In this document: positions 51,698 through 59,214 of the stretch, piece by piece
Numbering within the stretch: the stretch's first letter is position 1
How the letters are laid out: the number at the start of each line of letters is the position of its first letter
Source: Streptomyces pyxinae
Lineage (GTDB): Bacteria > Actinomycetota > Actinomycetes > Streptomycetales > Streptomycetaceae
NCBI RefSeq assembly: GCF_024756275.1
Contig: NZ_JANUGQ010000013.1
Span: forward strand, 144,088-208,087
DNA length: 64,000 nt
Direction of reading: 5' to 3'
The notes under the pieces: model-generated
Databases searched by the model: none
Told to the model about the DNA's origin: nothing
Seen by the model: only the letters and a program-made list of their open reading frames with translations
Made by a program: the position numbers and the translations under genes

Positions 51698-53553
51698 CCA
51701 CCATGACCACCACCGACACCACCACGCCGGACACCCCGCGCCCCCCGAAGGCCGTCCCGGCCACCGTGCCCGCCCCGGCCGCCGGACTGATACCGCTCCC
51801 CGCCCGTCTCGGCCGGGCCGCCGCCACCGGGGGCGGCGCTCTCACCGTGCTCTCCGCCTTCCTCTCCTGGACCTGGACGTCCGCCTTCCCCGGCGATCTC
51901 ACCGTCTACGGCTACCCCGGCGGGCTCCAGTGGCTCGTGCTCGTCTCCGGCGCGCTCACCACGCTGTTCGGGATCGCCTCGTACGGGGTGAGGGGCACCC
52001 GCTGGCTGGTGCCGGCCGGCGCCGACGCGGCCATCCGGTTCGCCGCGCTGGCCGCCTTCGCCACCGCCTGGTTCACCGTGATCGCCATCTGCGTCCAGCT
52101 CGGCGGTGTGATCAACCTGGAGCCGGGCGGCCATGTGGTCGCCGTCGCCTCCCTGGTCGCGCTGCTCGGCGCGCTGGCGCTGCCCTTCGAGCGGCCCGCC
52201 GCCGAGCCGGCCGACCCCGACGACGGCGGTCTCGACCGGCTCCGGCACGAGTCCCGCACCCGCTGGGCGACGGTCCGCGCGGCCTTCGCCGCCGGGACCC
52301 CCGCCGCCCCGGCCCGGAAGCTGCCGTCCTGGGCCGAGATCCTGATCCTCGCCGGGGTGCTGGCGGGCGGTCTGATCGTCTTCACCTACGGCATCACCAC
52401 CGAGTACGACGAGCTGTTCACCGGCTTCCTGATCACCGCCGGCTTCGGCTTCGCCGCGCTCGGCAAGGCCGGACTGATCGCCCGCGCCTCCGCGCTGGCG
52501 GCCCGGCACCGCAATGTGGCCATGGTCGGCGCCTTCGTGGCCGCCGCCGCGTTCCCCTTCACCCAGAGCGACGACCAGTACGCCACCATCGGCGTCAACA
52601 TCCTGATCTTCGCCACGGTGGCCCTGGGCCTCAACATCGTGGTCGGCCTCGCCGGGCTGCTCGACCTCGGTTACGTCGCCTTCCTCGGCGTCGGCGCCTA
52701 CGCCGCCGCCATGGTCTCCGGCTCCCCGTCCTCGCCGTTCGGGCTGCATCTGCCCTTCTGGGCGGCGATGCTGATCGGTGCCGCCGCCTCCATGGTCTTC
52801 GGCGTCCTCATCGGCGCCCCCACCCTCCGGCTGCGCGGCGACTACCTGGCGATCGTCACCCTCGGCTTCGGTGAGATCTTCCGGATCGCCGTCCTCAACA
52901 CGGACGGCACGTCCGGCCCGGACATCACCAACGGCTCCAACGGCATCTCCTCGATCCCGAACCTCGACATCCTCGGCTTCGACTTCGGCGCCGAGCACAG
53001 CGTCGGCGGGCTCACCGTGGGCCGGTTCGCCAACTACTTCTTCCTGATGCTGCTGGTCACCCTGATCATCGTGGTGGTCTTCCGGCGCAGCGCCGAGTCC
53101 CGCATCGGCCGGGCCTGGGTCGCCATCCGGGAGGACGAGACCGCGGCGCTCGCCATGGGGATCAACGGCTTCCGGGTCAAGCTGATCGCCTTCGCCCTCG
53201 GCGCCACCCTCGCCGGACTGGCCGGCGCCGTGCAGGCGCACGTCACGTACACGGTGACCCCGGAGCAGTACCAGTTCGCCCACGCGGTGCCGCCCAACTC
53301 GGCGTTCCTGCTCGCCGCCGTCGTCCTCGGCGGCATGGGCACCATCAGCGGACCGCTGGTCGGCGGGGCGCTGCTCTTCCTGATCCCGGCGAAGCTCCAG
53401 TTCCTGAGCGACTACCAGCTCCTCGCCTTCGGGCTCGCGCTGATCCTGCTGATGCGGTTCCGGCCGGAGGGGCTCATCCCCAACCGCCGCCGCCAGCTGG
53501 AGTTCCACGAGGACCAGGAAGCGCCCGCCACCCTGAGCAAGGCAGGTGCCTGA
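51694..53553 (+). CDS. livM: Branched-chain amino acid ABC transporter permease LivM, N-terminally extended
   Basis: 619 residues, roughly twice a minimal LivM. The canonical permease occupies about 280-600: NIVVGLAGLLDLGYVAFLGVGAYAAA, APTLRLRGDYLAIVTLGFGEI, and the coupling loop GRAWVAIREDETAALAMGIN (shown in part). Before it lies an extra region: a Thr/Pro-rich start, four hydrophobic helices (about 45-160, including LSWTWTSAFPGDLTVYGYPG), a charged loop (about 165-205) and two further helices (205-260). The function of the extension is unknown. The GTG start overlaps livH; a second ATG lies 9 bp downstream. livG follows after 2 bp. Confidence 0.93.
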   Translation: MTTMTTTDTTTPDTPRPPKAVPATVPAPAAGLIPLPARLGRAAATGGGALTVLSAFLSWTWTSAFPGDLTVYGYPGGLQWLVLVSGALTTLFGIASYGVRGTRWLVPAGADAAIRFAALAAFATAWFTVIAICVQLGGVINLEPGGHVVAVASLVALLGALALPFERPAAEPADPDDGGLDRLRHESRTRWATVRAAFAAGTPAAPARKLPSWAEILILAGVLAGGLIVFTYGITTEYDELFTGFLITAGFGFAALGKAGLIARASALAARHRNVAMVGAFVAAAAFPFTQSDDQYATIGVNILIFATVALGLNIVVGLAGLLDLGYVAFLGVGAYAAAMVSGSPSSPFGLHLPFWAAMLIGAAASMVFGVLIGAPTLRLRGDYLAIVTLGFGEIFRIAVLNTDGTSGPDITNGSNGISSIPNLDILGFDFGAEHSVGGLTVGRFANYFFLMLLVTLIIVVVFRRSAESRIGRAWVAIREDETAALAMGINGFRVKLIAFALGATLAGLAGAVQAHVTYTVTPEQYQFAHAVPPNSAFLLAAVVLGGMGTISGPLVGGALLFLIPAKLQFLSDYQLLAFGLALILLMRFRPEGLIPNRRRQLEFHEDQEAPATLSKAGA

Positions 53554-53555
53554 CC

Positions 53556-54692
53556 ATGACCACCTCCACCATCACCCCGCCGCCCGCGGCCCCGCCGGTC
53601 ACCGGCGAGACCGTGCTCGACGCCCGCGGTGTGACCATGCGGTTCGGCGGGCTGACCGCCGTGCGCTCGGTCGACCTCACGGTGGGCGCGGGCGAGATCG
53701 TCGGCCTGATCGGCCCCAACGGCGCGGGCAAGACCACCTTCTTCAACTGCCTGACCGGCCTGTACGTCCCCACCGAGGGCGAGGTCCGGTACAAGGGCAC
53801 GGTGCTGCCGCCGAAGTCGTTCAAGGTGACGGCCGCCGGCATCGCCCGTACTTTCCAGAACATCCGGCTCTTCGGCAATATGACGGTGCTGGAGAACGTG
53901 CTGGTCGGCCGGCACACCCGGACCAAGGAGGGCCTCTGGTCCGCCCTGCTGCGGGGCCCCGGCTTCCACAAGGCCGAGGCGGCTTCCCGGGCCCGCGCCC
54001 TGGAGCTGCTGGAGTTCGTCGGACTCGCCGCCAAGGCCGAGCACCTGGCCAGGAACCTCCCCTACGGCGAGCAGCGCAAGCTGGAGATCGCCCGCGCCCT
54101 CGCCAGTGAGCCGGGGCTGCTGCTGCTCGACGAGCCCACCGCGGGCATGAACCCGCAGGAGACCCGGACCACCGAGGAACTGGTCTTCGCCATCCGGGAC
54201 ATGGGGATCGCGGTGCTGGTCATCGAGCACGACATGCGGTTCATCTTCAATCTCTGCGACCGGGTCGCCGTGCTGGTCCAGGGCCAGAAGCTGATCGAGG
54301 GCGACAGCGAGACGGTGCAGGGCGACGAGCGGGTGATCGCCGCCTATCTGGGCGAACCCTTCGAGGGCGCGCCCGGCAAGGAAGAGGCCGCCGAGGTGGC
54401 CGCCGCCGAGGCCGCCCACGAGGCGGAGACCGGAGCCGTCGCCGCGCCCGCGCCGTCCGGCACGGCGGCGGAGGCCGAGCCCACGCAGGCCGTGCCCGCG
54501 CCGGTAGCGGCCGAGCCCGCGCCGGAAACCGGACCCGCGCCGGCTCCCGGCCTCGGGCCCGTACCCGCTCCGGAGGCCGAACCGGCGGCGGGCGCCGCGC
54601 GGCCCGGTGCCGCGCCCACGAAGGCCGAGGCCCCGGGCGCCGTGTCCGAGGAGCCCCCGGCCGCACGTCCCGGCAAGGAGAACGACCGATGA
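53556..54692 (+). CDS. livG: Branched-chain amino acid ABC transporter ATPase LivG with long acidic tail
   Basis: 378 residues. The ABC domain (about 18-268) has Walker A GLIGPNGAGKTTFFN, Q-loop FQNIRLF, signature LPYGEQRKLEIARALA, Walker B LLLLDEPTAGMN and the H-loop VIEHDMRF. It powers import together with LivF. After residue 270 a tail of about 110 residues follows, almost entirely Ala, Pro, Glu and Gly (PAPVAAEPAPETGPAPAP), which standard LivG proteins lack; it is probably disordered. The ATG at 53556 is 2 bp past the livM stop, and its own stop overlaps livF by 4 bp. Confidence 0.95.
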   Translation: MTTSTITPPPAAPPVTGETVLDARGVTMRFGGLTAVRSVDLTVGAGEIVGLIGPNGAGKTTFFNCLTGLYVPTEGEVRYKGTVLPPKSFKVTAAGIARTFQNIRLFGNMTVLENVLVGRHTRTKEGLWSALLRGPGFHKAEAASRARALELLEFVGLAAKAEHLARNLPYGEQRKLEIARALASEPGLLLLDEPTAGMNPQETRTTEELVFAIRDMGIAVLVIEHDMRFIFNLCDRVAVLVQGQKLIEGDSETVQGDERVIAAYLGEPFEGAPGKEEAAEVAAAEAAHEAETGAVAAPAPSGTAAEAEPTQAVPAPVAAEPAPETGPAPAPGLGPVPAPEAEPAAGAARPGAAPTKAEAPGAVSEEPPAARPGKENDR

Positions 54693-55405
54693 CCGCCCTG
54701 CTCGAAGTCGAGGACCTGCGCGTCGCCTACGGCAAGATCGAGGCCGTGAAGGGCATCTCCTTCACCGTGGACGCCGGTGAGGTCGTCACCCTCATCGGCA
54801 CCAACGGCGCCGGCAAGACGACCACCCTGCGCACCCTCTCCGGCCTGCTCAAGCCGGTCGGCGGCCAGATCAAGTTCAACGGCAGATCGCTGCGGAAGGT
54901 CCCGGCGCACCAGATCGTCTCGCTGGGGCTCGCCCACTCCCCCGAGGGGCGGCACATCTTCCCCCGGATGACGATCGAGGACAATCTGCTCCTCGGTGCC
55001 TTCCTCCGCAGCGACAAGGCGGGCATCGAGCAGGACGTCCAGCGCGCCTACGACCTGTTCCCCATCCTCGGGGAGCGCCGGAAGCAGGCGGCCGGCACCC
55101 TCTCCGGCGGTGAGCAGCAGATGCTCGCCATGGGCAGGGCGCTGATGTCGCGGCCCAAGCTGCTGATGCTGGACGAGCCCTCCATGGGCCTCTCCCCGAT
55201 CATGATGCAGAAGATCATGGCGACCATCGCGGAGCTCAAGACGCAGGGCACCACCATTCTGCTGGTCGAGCAGAACGCCCAGGCCGCGCTGGCCCTGGCC
55301 GACCACGGCCATGTGATGGAGATCGGCAAGGTCGTCCTCTCCGGCACCGGCCGGGATCTGCTGCACGACGAGTCGGTGCGCAAGGCGTACCTGGGCGAGG
55401 ACTGA
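54689..55405 (+). CDS. livF: Branched-chain amino acid ABC transporter ATPase LivF
   Basis: 238 residues, standard length. Walker A LIGTNGAGKTTTLRTLSGL (about 35-53), LAHSPEGRHIFPRMTIEDNL (Q-loop region), signature GTLSGGEQQMLAMGRALM, Walker B LLMLDEPSMGLSP and H-loop LLVEQNAQAAL. It is the second ATPase of the importer and the last gene of livKHMGF. The ATG at 54689 overlaps the livG stop (ATGA). A strong hairpin 23 nt after the stop ends the operon. Confidence 0.96.
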   Translation: MTALLEVEDLRVAYGKIEAVKGISFTVDAGEVVTLIGTNGAGKTTTLRTLSGLLKPVGGQIKFNGRSLRKVPAHQIVSLGLAHSPEGRHIFPRMTIEDNLLLGAFLRSDKAGIEQDVQRAYDLFPILGERRKQAAGTLSGGEQQMLAMGRALMSRPKLLMLDEPSMGLSPIMMQKIMATIAELKTQGTTILLVEQNAQAALALADHGHVMEIGKVVLSGTGRDLLHDESVRKAYLGED

Positions 55406-55427
55406 GCAGGTCCGGTACACCCGCCTA

Positions 55428-55471
55428 CGAGCGGCGGCGTCACCGGTTCGTCCGGTGGCGCCGCCGCCTCG
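55428..55471. terminator. livKHMGF terminator hairpin
   Basis: CGAG plus CGGCGGCGTCACCGG pair with CCGGTGGCGCCGCCG plus CTCG: a 15-bp stem with one G-U pair, extended by 4 bp past a bulge, and a 5-nt loop. It also serves the convergent CGNR gene. Confidence 0.7.
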
Positions 55472-55504
55472 TCTCCTCAAGAACGGCTCCGGCCGCCCCC
55501 GGGG

Positions 55505-56080
55505 TCACCCTTCCTGCCGGACCCGCATGGCGTCCTTCTTGGCGCGGTTGCCGCACGTTCCCATCGAGCACCAGCGGCGCGACCGGCCGCGACTGGTGTC
55601 GAGGAAGACCGCCACGCACCCGCTCCCGGCGCACACCTTGACCGTGCCGGTGCGTACACCGCCGAGGGTCTCGACGGCGTCGGCGGCCAGGACGGCCAGG
55701 GCGGACCGGGCCGGCGACGCGCCCGGGAAGCGCCAGTGGACACCGGTGTCACCGAGCACCCGGTACGCGTCGTTGCGCGCGGCCCATGCGTTGATGTGCT
55801 CGCGGTCCGCCCCGGCAGGGCGTTCTCCGCTCGCGACGGACCGCGCGGCCCGGTAGATCGCCTCGCGCAGTTCCCGCGCCTCGCGCAACAACTCCTCGTC
55901 CACCGAGGGCGGTTCTCCGGATTCCCCCGCGCCGAGTCCGGCGGTGGCGAGCCACTCGGCGAGGTCCGCCGGACGGCGCAGCCGCTCCCGGGGCGCCGGG
56001 GCGAGCCGGTCGGCCGCCGTCTTGGTGAAGCGCAGGCACAGGGGCTGGGATTCCGCCCCCGTCCGCGCGCTGTCCGCCAC
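55505..56080 (-). CDS. CGNR zinc-finger transcriptional regulator
   Basis: 191 residues. The N-terminal ABATE-type domain (RFTKTAADRLAP, PADLAEWLATAGL, ELREAIYRAARSVASG) is followed by a C-terminal CGNR zinc finger: CAGSGCVAVFLD, then RRWCSMGTCGNRAKK (about 170-184), with four Cys for zinc. Members are stress-linked regulators. The GTG at 56080 is chosen because GGAAGGAG lies about 11 nt upstream; an ATG at 56182 would add 34 residues but lies inside the candidate operator. Divergent from the alpha/beta hydrolase gene, its likely target. Confidence 0.85.
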   Translation of the reverse strand: MADSARTGAESQPLCLRFTKTAADRLAPAPRERLRRPADLAEWLATAGLGAGESGEPPSVDEELLREARELREAIYRAARSVASGERPAGADREHINAWAARNDAYRVLGDTGVHWRFPGASPARSALAVLAADAVETLGGVRTGTVKVCAGSGCVAVFLDTSRGRSRRWCSMGTCGNRAKKDAMRVRQEG

Positions 56081-56174
56081 CGCCACACTCTCTCCTTCCG
56101 CCACCGCCACGCCCGCTCGTTCCGCCACCACGAGGAACCACGTTAGCCAGTTCGGGGAGACTCTGCTACGTTCC

Positions 56175-56195
56175 TGAACCATCTTAGACGGTTCA
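56175..56195. promoter_or_regulatory. Candidate operator TGAACC-N9-GGTTCA
   Basis: Inverted repeat with 6-bp perfect arms and a 9-bp AT-richer spacer, followed by GGTTCAACCGGTTCC in which a second GGTTC occurs (56190-56204). It lies between the divergent CGNR regulator and hydrolase genes, 32 bp before the hydrolase ATG. Confidence 0.5.
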
Positions 56196-56226
56196 ACCGG
56201 TTCCACTGGTTTCCAGGGAGAACGCG

Positions 56227-57162
56227 ATGCCTCTTGCCCCACCCGCGCCCGTGACCGGATTCGGCACCGTCACGGCGGTGCCCGACCTGCCGCCCGGCTT
56301 CACCGAACGGTTCCGCAGCCATCGGTACGACCTCGGCGGCCTCGCCCTGCACGCCGTCACGGGCGGCTCGGGGCCGGCGCTGCTCCTGGTGGGCGGCTGG
56401 CCGCAGTTCTGGTGGCAGTGGCGCAAGGTGATGCTGCCGCTCGCCGAGCACTTCTCGGTGGTCGCGGTGGACCCGCGCGGAGTCGGCCGCTCCGACCTGC
56501 CGGAGACCGGGTACGACAGCACCACGGCGGCGACGGATCTCGCCCGGCTGATGACCGCGCTGGGCCACGAGAGCTTCGGGGTGGCCGGCCATGACGTCGG
56601 CATGATGCTGGCCTACGCGCTCGCCGCCGACCATCCCACCAGGGTCACCCGGCTCGTCCTGGCGGAGGCCGCCCTGCCCGGCATCTCCGACGACCCCGGC
56701 GCCCTCCCGCCGTCGAACCGTCCGGTCGAGGCCGCCTGGCACTTCATGTTCAACCGGCTGGCCTCCGTCAACGAGAAGCTGGTCGAGGGGCGCGAGGACA
56801 TCTACTACCGGGACCAGTTCGCCGTGAAGGGGGCCACGCCCGACGCCATGCCGGCCGATGTCGTCGGTGTCTATGTCGACGCGCTCCGCCGGCCGGGCGC
56901 CCTGCACGCGAGCTTCCAGTACTACCGGGCCCTGGACGCGACGATCGCCCAGAACCGGGAGCGGGTGCGGGCCGCTCTGCCGATGCCCGTGCTGGCCGTC
57001 GGCGGCGGCGCCTTCCGGGGCGCCGCCGTCGCCCGGGACGTGCGGCGTGTCGCCACCGAGGTGACCGAGCTGGTGATCGAGGGCTGCGGGCACTACGTGC
57101 CCGAGGAGGCGCCGGACGCCCTCGTCGCGGCGCTGCTGTCGTTCTTCGGCGAGCGCGCGTGA
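56227..57162 (+). CDS. Alpha/beta-fold hydrolase, epoxide hydrolase-like
   Basis: 311 residues. The oxyanion motif GGWPQFWWQWR (about 56-66) stands where HGxP occurs in epoxide hydrolases, the nucleophile elbow GVAGHDVGMM places Asp123 as nucleophile (Asp rather than Ser points to epoxide hydrolase or dehalogenase chemistry), and GCGHYVPEEAP supplies the catalytic His near 288. YYRD and FQYYRAL contain Tyr residues of the lid type that activate epoxides. The ATG at 56227 has GGGAGAA upstream. Probably induced through the divergent CGNR regulator. Confidence 0.9.
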   Translation: MPLAPPAPVTGFGTVTAVPDLPPGFTERFRSHRYDLGGLALHAVTGGSGPALLLVGGWPQFWWQWRKVMLPLAEHFSVVAVDPRGVGRSDLPETGYDSTTAATDLARLMTALGHESFGVAGHDVGMMLAYALAADHPTRVTRLVLAEAALPGISDDPGALPPSNRPVEAAWHFMFNRLASVNEKLVEGREDIYYRDQFAVKGATPDAMPADVVGVYVDALRRPGALHASFQYYRALDATIAQNRERVRAALPMPVLAVGGGAFRGAAVARDVRRVATEVTELVIEGCGHYVPEEAPDALVAALLSFFGERA

Positions 57163-57168
57163 CACGGC

Positions 57169-57217
57169 GGCCGTCGGCGGGCCCGGCTCACGTCCGCGGC
57201 CGGGCCCGCCGACGGCC
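57169..57217. terminator. Strong bidirectional terminator, perfect 19-bp stem
   Basis: GGCCGTCGGCGGGCCCGGC and its exact reverse complement are separated by an 11-nt loop, starting 7 nt after the hydrolase stop and ending 6 nt from the stop of the convergent secreted protein. Confidence 0.85.
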
Positions 57218-57222
57218 CGCGA

Positions 57223-57891
57223 TCACCAGGCGGCCGGGTACCAGGCGCCGTTGTACCACTGCTCGTTGGCGCCGTCGTTGTGGTGATCCATGTTGAAGTC
57301 GTCGGGGTAGTTCCGGACGTGGTTGTTCGGGTACGTCCAGATGCCGGCGGACTCGTCGCAGACGTAGTCCCAGTGGCAGATCGTCTTGACCGGTACGTCT
57401 CCGAAGAACCTGTCGGCACCGGCGAGCGGGGGGCCGACGATGCCGCCGAACGGCACGGACCCCCCGTTGGCACCGGGGCCGCCCTGGCGCTTGGGGTCCG
57501 CGATGAGAATGGCGTTGACGTTGTCGAACGTCTGCCAGTTCTCGGTGACCCAGGTGTGCACCACCGCGGCGCCCAGGGAGTAGCCGCCCATCTTGACGTG
57601 CTGGCCCGGGCACGCGGCACGCTGGTCGCGCACCAGCCGGTTGAGCTCGTTCACACCCGCCCGGGCGCTCGCGCCGTTGGGGATTTGGGTGGGATAGCCG
57701 ACGTGCTGCTGGATGTTGCCGGTGAAGCCGTCGTTGTTCCAGGAGCTTCCCGTGCCGCCGACGACGATCGTGTACGTGCCCTCGCACGGCGCCGTCGCGA
57801 CTGCCGCCTCTGCCGTGGACGCCTGTGTCACCGAAAGCCCCGCCGCCAGCAGAAGTCCGGCCGAGGCGGCCGTGATCCTCTTCGCGCGCAT
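57223..57891 (-). CDS. Secreted serine hydrolase, cutinase/PE-PPE-like alpha/beta fold
   Basis: 222 residues. A signal peptide (1-30, STAEAA) precedes a compact alpha/beta-hydrolase. GYSLGAAVVHTW (Ser105) is the nucleophile elbow; ICHWDYVCDESAGIW probably supplies the Asp and MDHHND the His near the C-terminus. TYTIVVGGTGSSWNNDGF and ILIADPKRQGGPG resemble the PE-PPE/cutinase-like group of actinobacterial secreted esterases. Several Cys (36, 94, about 172, 178) may form disulfides. The natural substrate is not evident. Confidence 0.85.
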   Translation of the reverse strand: MRAKRITAASAGLLLAAGLSVTQASTAEAAVATAPCEGTYTIVVGGTGSSWNNDGFTGNIQQHVGYPTQIPNGASARAGVNELNRLVRDQRAACPGQHVKMGGYSLGAAVVHTWVTENWQTFDNVNAILIADPKRQGGPGANGGSVPFGGIVGPPLAGADRFFGDVPVKTICHWDYVCDESAGIWTYPNNHVRNYPDDFNMDHHNDGANEQWYNGAWYPAAW

Positions 57892-58113
57892 GCGATCCTC
57901 CCCATCTGGTCTGCCTGCGTCCGACGACCGTGGCAGTGACCGATGGAATTCCGATGAATCGCGTGGGGGGCCGGATCCTCCGGCGGCTCAGCGGCGCCTT
58001 CGGCCGGAGCACCGCCGGCCGGTGACGCTCCGGCTTCCCGGCGGAGCGGCAGGACGGCTCAGCGGCGCTTTCCGGCGGAGCGACACAGCGCGGCGGGGAG
58101 CGGCACGATACGG

Positions 58114-58149
58114 GAAAGCCGGTGCCGTCGTCGTACGGCACCGGCTTTC
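58114..58149 (-). terminator. pdtaR-type gene terminator hairpin
   Basis: GAAAGCCGGTGCCGT and ACGGCACCGGCTTTC form a perfect 15-bp stem with loop CGTCGT, 55 nt past the regulator's stop. A/T pairs at the base give it a U-containing 3' arm. Confidence 0.8.
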
Positions 58150-58203
58150 GCGCGCGATCGTTCGGCGGGCGCGGCGGGCGTCACGCCCGGACGCCGACGG
58201 GGC

Positions 58204-58872
58204 TCACTGGCCCTGGTCCCGGCCCTTGGCGGCCTTCTTCTCCTCGGCGTCCGCGATGACCGCCTCCGCCACCTGCTGCATCGACATCCGCCGGTCCATC
58301 GAGGTCTTCTGGATCCACCGGAAGGCGGCCGGCTCGGACAGGCCGTACTGGGTCTGGAGCACCGACTTGGCCCGGTCCACCAGCTTCCGGGTCTCCAGTC
58401 GCTGGGCGAGATCCGCGACCTCCTTCTCCAGCGCCCGCAGCTCCGCGAACCGGGACACCGCCATCTCGATGGCCGGCACCACGTCGCTCTTGCTGAACGG
58501 CTTCACCAGATACGCCATCGCGCCGGCGTCCCGGGCCCGCTCGACCAGCTCGCGCTGGGAGAAGGCGGTCAGCATCAGGACCGGGGCGATGGACTCGCCC
58601 GCGATCTTCTCGGCCGCCGAGATGCCGTCCAGGACGGGCATCTTCACATCGAGGATCACCAGGTCGGGGCGGTGTTCCCGGGCGAGCTCCACCGCGGCGG
58701 CGCCGTCACCGGCCTCGCCCACGACCGTGTAGCCCTCCTCTTCGAGCATCTCCTTGAGGTCGAGACGGATCAGAGCCTCGTCCTCGGCGATGACGACACG
58801 GGTCGTCACCGGCGGGACGTGCGCGGTGTCACCGTCGTCGGCGACGGGCTGGGGCGACTCGGGGGCGGTCAC
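58204..58872 (-). CDS. pdtaR: ANTAR-domain response regulator (PdtaR-like)
   Basis: 222 residues. A receiver domain (about 25-145) has the acidic pocket AEDE (29-32), phosphoacceptor Asp75 in LVILDVKMP and the Lys of AYLVKPFSKSD. A coiled linker leads to a C-terminal ANTAR domain (about 155-215; ETRKLVDRAKSVLQ, AFRWIQKTSMDRRMSMQQVA), which binds paired RNA hairpins and prevents termination. In actinobacteria the partner kinase PdtaS is encoded elsewhere. The GTG at 58872 has GAGGAG about 8 nt upstream. Longer upstream starts read antisense through the tRNA and are rejected. Confidence 0.94.
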   Translation of the reverse strand: MTAPESPQPVADDGDTAHVPPVTTRVVIAEDEALIRLDLKEMLEEEGYTVVGEAGDGAAAVELAREHRPDLVILDVKMPVLDGISAAEKIAGESIAPVLMLTAFSQRELVERARDAGAMAYLVKPFSKSDVVPAIEMAVSRFAELRALEKEVADLAQRLETRKLVDRAKSVLQTQYGLSEPAAFRWIQKTSMDRRMSMQQVAEAVIADAEEKKAAKGRDQGQ

Positions 58873-58971
58873 GGATGCTCCTCGTTCCAGGGCAGGTACA
58901 GCTGCCCACGAGCCTACCCACCTCCTGTAAGGTAGGACCACGCAGGGTGCCCTGCGTCCTTGCATTCCAAG

Positions 58972-59046
58972 GCCCCAGTACTCCAACTGGTCAGAGAGGC
59001 CGCTCTCAAACAGCGGACAGTGTGGGTTCGAATCCCACCTGGGGCA
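58972..59046 (+). tRNA. tRNA with CAA anticodon (nominal Leu) but class I shape
   Basis: A 75-nt cloverleaf with no encoded CCA. Acceptor GCCCCAG/CTGGGGC plus discriminator A; a 3-bp D stem CTC/GAG with loop containing AACTGGTCAGA; anticodon arm CCGCT-CTCAAAC-AGCGG, giving anticodon CAA; variable loop only 5 nt (ACAGT); T arm GTGGG-TTCGAAT-CCCAC. Leucine tRNAs are class II with a long variable arm, so the CAA anticodon with a short variable loop is atypical. All stems pair without mismatch, so it does not look like a decayed pseudogene. It lies between pdtaR and pyk. Confidence 0.85.
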
Positions 59047-59214
59047 CTTTTCCTTCGTTTCCACACTCCGCTCGCACCACGGTCCGTGACCCCACTCGCA
59101 CGGAGTTCCGCGCGGTCGCGGACACCGGACCGTCCCTTCGCCCGCCTCGTCGTCCCTCGTCGCCGAGGCGCCACCACGGCGCCCGCCGGGCGGGCCGTCC
59201 CCCGCCCCGCACGG

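Noticed and set aside
58873..59064. N-terminal extension of the ANTAR regulator from an ATG at 59064
   Set aside because: It would translate the antisense of the tRNA (WDSNPHC... type peptide), a well-known annotation artefact; the GTG at 58872 has a proper ribosome site.
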